A DNA stretch of 64,000 nucleotides from Tubulanus polymorphus (lineage: Eukaryota > Nemertea > Palaeonemertea > Tubulaniformes > Tubulanidae), in the NCBI RefSeq assembly GCF_964204645.1, contig NC_134025.1, positions 24,830,001-24,894,000 on the forward strand, in the 5' to 3' direction. How positions within the stretch are numbered: position 1 is the stretch's first letter; the number at the start of each line of letters is the position of its first letter. A program made the translations under genes and the position numbers. Positions 58,201-64,000 of the stretch are shown here, piece by piece. The notes below the pieces were generated by a model. That model saw only the letters and a program-made list of their open reading frames with translations. It was not told the origin of the DNA and did not search any database.

Positions 58201-61152
58201 TAAACTAATTATCGCTTGCACGACAAAAATACCATCATATCTCTAGTAAGACATCTAAAACATAAGTAACAGTTACAAACTTTTAATGTAACACGTAGTA
58301 GACAAAAGAATTGTAAATAATTAATCCTAAGAAAAAACTATCAGTAGCCAAGACACAACTACACACAGACTAAAGCCACATGTAAGTGGTTTATCGTTCA
58401 ACACATCGATAATTCTACGTATGAAAAGACATTAAATGAATTTTTGATTGGACTGGTTGATAGCGACTTGTAGCACTCAGCAGGGTTAAAAACACCCATG
58501 GTTTTTATTTATACAGATCAGGCTGAACAACACGACCTCGGGTACAGAACCATTAGTCTTTAGTGGAAAACATTAATGAAAAGCATGAAATTTGATCATT
58601 CGTGACAAAATAATTTCTCTCCCTGCAGAGTTATCTTGAACAACATATAGTTTTAAAGTAATAAAGCCACCATTCTCTAAACTGAATACCAGATCTAATT
58701 TCATATTTCATATATCAAAGAGAAGTCCTTCGGGCTCGTACAAAGCACGGGGGCGCAACCATTCCAGTTCCTTTGATTGCCAGAAATAGCTCAAAAAGCA
58801 TTACTAAGCAATGATTTTCAAAATTTGCATGTTTTCCCAACAATCATCGACCCATTTCAAACTACAACCTCACCCCTCCTAAGTTAGCCCACACAACAGA
58901 GCGCTGTCATCCAATAATCTATAGGCGTTTATGCTCTCATTGATGTGATAATTATTTCTGGATCGCAGATAAGTCTTGATAATAAGATCTAATTGCTACA
59001 TTAACAAAGTGATAAAAGCTACTGCTATCTGGGTGGCTGAATGAGGTTATTTCGGAGACATCGGTGGCCAATTTCTAATATAGCACAACGCTCTAGCGAT
59101 TGTATGAATTCCAATTATTACTCATTAATGACAATTCCAGCAACTAAAATACAAAACGCGCTTAGTACACATCGGAGCGATTAATCTAGATATGATAATC
59201 TATTCTTGATAACGTTTTCGCGAGTTGATTGACCACAAATACCATTACAGATGATCAACGAACGATGTAATAATCATTTAGAACATTACACAAGCTAGAT
59301 ATGAATTATGGAAGTATTTAATTGGGAAGGTTTTATTGGTTTATCCCCTAGAGATGATCTCTAAAGCGTATACATCGCCCTTTGAGTGAATAATATTCAT
59401 TTCTTTAGTCCATATTTGCTATATTGTCATGAGTCAAATGGGCGGCTTTGTCTGGTTTCCATGACAACGCTGCAATTTTGCAAATTACCGTTAAGCAGCG
59501 CGCGATAGTGAATCATTTCAAGGAACACTCCCTATCGCCATGGAAACCTATGCCGGGTTGAGAGTTGTGATTACAAATCAATCTTTACAGGGATTAACCG
59601 TACAATTTCAGCAACACATGAATCTGAACGAACTTTCCGTTTTTATCAACGACTGACACTCCCATGATGGGGCATAGATCGATAAAATAAAACACAACAC
59701 AACATTGTATAAGAACAATCCCCATCAGCTATTATTCATTATGCATTACACAATTTCATCACGCCATCCCTAGGTATAGGTTTTTTCAACAGTATTTTAT
59801 CAATGAATACTTTGCCCGGCACGATCACTTATATATATACATACATATATACGTACTAAAATACATTTGCCAATGTGTGCAAAATAATGAAATAAGACCA
59901 ACCAGAAAGTGCTGAAAATATTCATGGCAAGTTTCATCATTTTGGAACTACTGATATCTTGAAATTCTCACCAACGCCAAATAAAGGTATTCAAAAGTGT
60001 CTACCAATCTTTAAACGAATGTACATTAAATCTTCTAACTCTAATAAGATTTTATAGCAATTCAAGTAAATTGAAAAGGATTCATGAACGTCATCTAAAC
60101 AATGGTTTGAAACGTCTTTGTGGATTCGATAAATTCATGATTAGGTTTCCTTCTTAAGATGTCCCTATTCCACAGTGAATATCTACGTACACATCATAGT
60201 CGAGATGAAACTTACACGAGGACTTTTAATAAGTAGAAGGTACTAGCATCATTATGCGTAACAATGATTATCAAGCTAATAAACAGATATACCGGTATGT
60301 AATATGTTAATAGGCCTGCCTGCTACAAGGGACACATTAAATAAGGGAAAGTCAACGGACTCATTTGAGGTAGTTTCGAAGCAACATTCATGACCACGGA
60401 TGGATAAGGAAATAAGTGCACGATGTGCAGCATTTCTAAAACAGTATTTAACATGTGTGGGCGATTCTGTGAACTGCAAGTTGCTGCTGTGTGGCAATCA
60501 ATAAAACCCAGTCACAAGACAACGAATAGACTTGCCATAAAAAAGCCAGCATTGGCGTAGTATTGCACCATCAGTCTGAGGCGCTCCTTTCACGGTGGCA
60601 ACATCGAGATGCGTTACTTAAGAGAGAATGACACGAAAAACCACATTCGTAGCTTTGTATCACAAGTGCTTTGTAATCGAAATAAACCGACTTTTAAAAA
60701 TTCATGATATTTGAACGAATTAACATACAAAGAAGGGAGAACATGCCAAAGAAGATTATTTCATTTGTCATATCAATGATTAAAACTGAAAATTCAAACT
60801 TACTAAGTGAGGTGTCTAGTTTTCAAAAATTTGGTTAGGATTTTTCTTACACCGGTTGAATATATCATAAACAACAATGCACATACAATACTTGTAAGAC
60901 GCAATGCTACAAAATGAGATATTTTTGGCTCGACTACTAACTGTACTACCGGTAGATTGCGCAACTATACAACGGTAAAATTATACACAATTCCAGGGAA
61001 TTTTTTATGCGACGTGTCATCTGAATTTAAGAGAAAATTTCACAAATGCAATTGCTGAACGATAGATCAATACAAATCTAAGAAAATAAATTCCGAACAA
61101 TCCTACTTAAAGCCATACATACCATATACTCTATACAATAAACTACACGTGG
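55290..61152 (-). other. Non-coding stretch, probably SOCS 3' UTR plus intergenic DNA
   Basis: Nearly 6 kb downstream of the SOCS stop with no recognisable exon on either strand. Sequence is AT-rich with a short TA/CA-rich microsatellite at 59829-59853. Vertebrate SOCS4/5 mRNAs have long 3' UTRs, so part of this is probably UTR, but I cannot place its end. Confidence 0.45.
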
Positions 61153-62562
61153 TTATGAATGAACCTCGAATCGGCGAACGCGAACCTTCTGCTTGTAATG
61201 ATAATATTTCAGGTATTCCTTCAACTTTTTCGGCAACGGCAGAAAATTAATGGCGTCGTACGTTATATGCGTGCCGATCACCGCGCGACACAGGTGCTGC
61301 AGCGGAAACGGGAAAGTCCGGTTCATCGGAAGCGTGAGCATCGGCTCGAAGAACATACAACAGCTCGGGTCCTTGTAATGTTCGATCAATTCGCACACGG
61401 TGTCCGACGAGAACACGCCGGGATCGTGCGAGTCGAAACTGAATTTATGATTCCACTGTTCGATGCGCGCATGCAACGACCGCGCGTAACGCCGAAAACT
61501 CACCGAGAACAGGAACTCCTCCTGCGCACTGTCACGCAATAAAAACGTGCCCTCCGGTTTGTTTTCGAGCAGTTTTTCGGCTTCGTACCGATCCATGACT
61601 CCCCAGTAGAAACTACAACTACTGATATTCTGTAGATCGGGCACCAGGCAGTGTATATAGTCTACTTGGGTGTGAACGGTATGCGGAATATAGGTGCCTT
61701 GCGGGGTTAAACTGCCGTACTCGCTAATCTGAGATTCGCTGCTGTAAGCCGCCCCGTGTAAAGGGCTACCATTGTTCGGATATGTAGTTGTCATGACGCA
61801 CTGTCTCTGAAACGCCGAGCCGAGACTAGAATCGTGCGCGCCGGCTAGAGCGCTATGATACGGGATATTCGGCGGTATTTCGACGCCGTTTTCTAAATCT
61901 CGGGCGCGAACGGCGCATAAATGATCGGATGAATCATCCGCGGGGCAATTCGCGATTTCTAACAGTCTACTCGTCGAGGCTTTAGATTTTGATTTTGATT
62001 TTTTCATTTTGCTCGCTTTCTTGAGTTTAACCTTCGGGGTGTGAACCGGCGATTCTTCGTCCGAGGAACGAGATTCGAGCGCGTCGGACGACGTGGCTGT
62101 GAATAAAATACCGGAGCCCGGAAAATGTTCATCTACTTTTTTAATGCCCATACATGTCGATACGCAGCCGGCGTCCAAACTCAACTGAGAATCGGCGCTC
62201 GCTAAATCACACGGAGCGCTTTTCGAGCCGCTACTTCGCCGCAATCGATTGGTCCATCTTTTTCGAAATTTAAAAGAAAACCAGTATTTGCGCCCGCCGC
62301 TTCCGCTCGAAGAGTTCGACGACGATTTCTTTTCTTTAATTTCGCCGCGGTTTTTTTTACGCTTTTGAGACATCGTGAAACGATACATTTTTTTCGACCT
62401 AGTCTCCGAAGCGATGGCGTTATCGTCGGAATTCGACGCCTCATCGCCGGCGGAACTTTCTTCGTCGATATCCGCGAACATTCTTCGCGATATTATCTGA
62501 TCACGTAACGAATCGATGGAGCTTCCCGAATCGGGATCCTTTTCTGGTTTGTTCGTAGACAT
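61153..62562 (-). CDS. SOCS: SOCS4/5-type suppressor of cytokine signalling
   Basis: Adaptor that binds phosphotyrosine proteins through its SH2 domain and recruits Elongin B/C-CUL5 through its SOCS box, damping EGFR and JAK-STAT signalling. One intronless coding exon of 469 aa, as in vertebrate SOCS4 and SOCS5. The N-terminal half is Ser-rich with a basic block (RKYWFSFKFRKRW). The SH2 domain starts around W320 (YWGVMDRYEAEKLLENKPEG) with the phosphotyrosine-binding arginine in FLLRDS (R343) and continues through SFRRYARSLHARIEQWNHKF. The SOCS box is about 420-460 (PLQHLCRAVI, YLKYYHYKQK). The motifs match human SOCS4/5 closely, not SOCS1-3. An acceptor (attatag|GTTAGC) 25 bases upstream of the ATG and a donor near 62945 suggest a non-coding first exon. 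The coding exon is visibly GC- and CpG-richer than its surroundings. Confidence 0.93.
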   Translation of the reverse strand: MSTNKPEKDPDSGSSIDSLRDQIISRRMFADIDEESSAGDEASNSDDNAIASETRSKKMYRFTMSQKRKKNRGEIKEKKSSSNSSSGSGGRKYWFSFKFRKRWTNRLRRSSGSKSAPCDLASADSQLSLDAGCVSTCMGIKKVDEHFPGSGILFTATSSDALESRSSDEESPVHTPKVKLKKASKMKKSKSKSKASTSRLLEIANCPADDSSDHLCAVRARDLENGVEIPPNIPYHSALAGAHDSSLGSAFQRQCVMTTTYPNNGSPLHGAAYSSESQISEYGSLTPQGTYIPHTVHTQVDYIHCLVPDLQNISSCSFYWGVMDRYEAEKLLENKPEGTFLLRDSAQEEFLFSVSFRRYARSLHARIEQWNHKFSFDSHDPGVFSSDTVCELIEHYKDPSCCMFFEPMLTLPMNRTFPFPLQHLCRAVIGTHITYDAINFLPLPKKLKEYLKYYHYKQKVRVRRFEVHS

Positions 62563-63269
62563 TTCTAAGCAATAGTAGTGCTAACCTATAATATAAACAG
62601 AAAGTAAATAAACGGGAAAAGTTAAAACTGGCGCTGGATGAGACAAGTCCGGGCAGATCACTGCTGCATGACTCATCTGTTTACGCAACTCAGCACACAC
62701 CAAATCTATACATGACACAAATGCACCACACGTACTCTAGGCCTACATTACACAATTTATTAGGCTATCTTCATAACACACTTTTTGAAGATATTCCATC
62801 AAGCTAGAAAAATCGTTATCCAAAGAGATAAATACCGTTAAATCACTGTTCATTGCACATTACAGACACTTATTTCTCACGCTAAGCGAAATATGTCGCA
62901 ATCTCTGGCGCGCCGAACTGTTACAAGCGCTAAATAAATACTACTCACGATATTTCTCCATGAACGACCGATCCCTGATTCATGAATGAAATGTTGAGTG
63001 CCGGATGTGACACGTGATGCGGTAACTAATCAACATTTTCATGAATTAAGAACGCTCAGAAAATACAGGCTAAAATAAAGAAAATTAATAAAACCGTTGT
63101 AAAATAATGGAAAGAATTGAAATCTTTGATTCATCGCGCGTTGGAGGATTTACCGAATTAGAAAATCTATTATCTATTTATTCATTTACTGCGGAGATTT
63201 TTAGTTGCGGGAAATTTGGATGAGATTTTCGTTCGAATTCTGTCACTAAAACGATAAAAAAAAGATCAG
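62563..63269. promoter_or_regulatory. Head-to-head SOCS / WDHD1 promoter region
   Basis: About 700 bp between the divergent SOCS and WDHD1 coding starts. It holds the SOCS 5' UTR intron (about 62588-62947) and non-coding first exon, so the two transcription starts are probably within 300 bp of each other. No TATA box stands out. The same divergent pair exists in human. Confidence 0.5.
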
Positions 63270-63914
63270 ATGGCAGCGACGAAAAAGCCTCTTCGGTTTG
63301 CCCACAGCGAAGGCCACACAGATTTATGTTATAACGACCCGGGAAGGTTTGTAGTTTGATTTCAATGCTTTAATTGATCATAATTCAATGATTTTTCAAA
63401 CCCGGAAGTGATTTCAAATAAAATTCAAATTAAATATTTATTCTGCAGGAAGTTTTAAAAATCCGTATGTATCCTATTTGAATGATCAGCCCTGAATAAT
63501 TGAATTTTTGAATCGTAAATTTCTTGCAGTCATATTTTTACTTGTGGCGCTGATGGAGATGTGCGAGTATGGGCTGGTATCGAAGACGATGATGCTGAAT
63601 CGTACAGAGTTGGTGATAAAGCTTTCGCCGTTGCGTTTAAAGTATGACGTTCCTCAACAACTGATGTTTTGCGAAAGAGAGGATGAAATCCAATTGATAA
63701 TCTCAATCTTTATTAGGCCTACTGAGTTTCTAATTTATTTACGTGAATTGTTGCCGTTTCAGGATAAACATTTTTATGCAGCTACTGAATCTAATGTCAT
63801 CCAAGCACATACATTCCCAGATGGAAATCCTGATGGCACCATAGCCAGATTTACTTCACCTGTTACGCAAATTTGCATAAATAAAGATGGAACAAAACTG
63901 GTGGCTGGTGCAAG
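63270..63914 (+). CDS. WDHD1: WDHD1 (AND-1/Ctf4), N-terminal part
   Basis: Replisome hub linking the CMG helicase to DNA polymerase alpha. Three exons are visible: 63270-63346, 63530-63641 and 63763-63914, joined in phase; the donor at 63915 (GCAAG|gtatgg) leads out of the window. The 113 residues present match the first WD40 repeats of human WDHD1: KKPLRFAHSEGHTDLCYND, FTCGADGDVRVW, IEDDDAESYRVGDKAFAVAFK, and NVIQAHTFPDGNPDGTIARF (human NTIQVHTFPEGVPDGILTRF). The rest of the WD40 domain, the SepB domain and the HMG box would lie to the right. Confidence 0.95.
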
Positions 63915-64000
63915 GTATGGGGCTGTGAATTAGTTGTTTTTTAAAAGGATGTTTTTTGTCGGTTACGATGAGATGAACTCAATACATTTCAATCAAATTT

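Overview
The window is nuclear DNA of a bilaterian animal, most likely a marine invertebrate and perhaps a lophotrochozoan such as a mollusc or brachiopod. The phylum is inference; I cannot name a species. The evidence is intron-rich genes with GT-AG introns (almost every exon junction below was checked for reading phase), a full set of recognisably animal proteins, AT-rich intergenic DNA, and many small non-autonomous repeats. There are no operons, phage or bacterial features.

Layout, left to right. 91-1160 (-) is the 5' part of PRORP, the mitochondrial RNase P nuclease; its catalytic end lies off the left edge. 3770-27426 (-) is a PLEKHG1/2/3-type RhoGEF with DH and PH domains and at least three candidate first exons. 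29988-36089 (+) is BPNT1. Its fourth intron holds, on the opposite strand, a two-exon MSANTD3-like Myb/SANT gene (32114-33644). 37260-39372 (+) is a small RING plus TRAF-like zinc-finger protein whose first intron carries a 556-bp near-perfect inverted repeat. 40849-43208 (-) is TRAPPC6B, with a tRNA-Lys(UUU) gene in its last intron. 43284-47081 is a 3.8-kb element bounded by 60-bp terminal inverted repeats and filled with 14 copies of a ~190-bp satellite. 47158-49062 (+) is VTI1B. 51266-53972 (-) is KLHDC3. 61153-62562 (-) is a SOCS4/5-type protein, and 63270 onward (+) is the start of WDHD1.

The genes do not form one pathway: they cover RNA processing, Rho signalling, PAP/sulfur metabolism, vesicle traffic (TRAPPC6B and VTI1B, divergently arranged), ubiquitin ligase adaptors (RING, KLHDC3, SOCS) and DNA replication. 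What links them is position. From memory of the human map, PRORP, PLEKHG3, TRAPPC6B, VTI1B, SOCS4 and WDHD1 all lie on chromosome 14q, and SOCS4/WDHD1 are also head-to-head neighbours there. The window therefore looks like a piece of an ancient bilaterian linkage group.

The most unusual local structure is the satellite-filled element. It appears to have been inserted into what would otherwise be a ~155-bp shared promoter between TRAPPC6B and VTI1B. Its terminal repeats and every satellite monomer carry variants of the same 18-bp palindrome.
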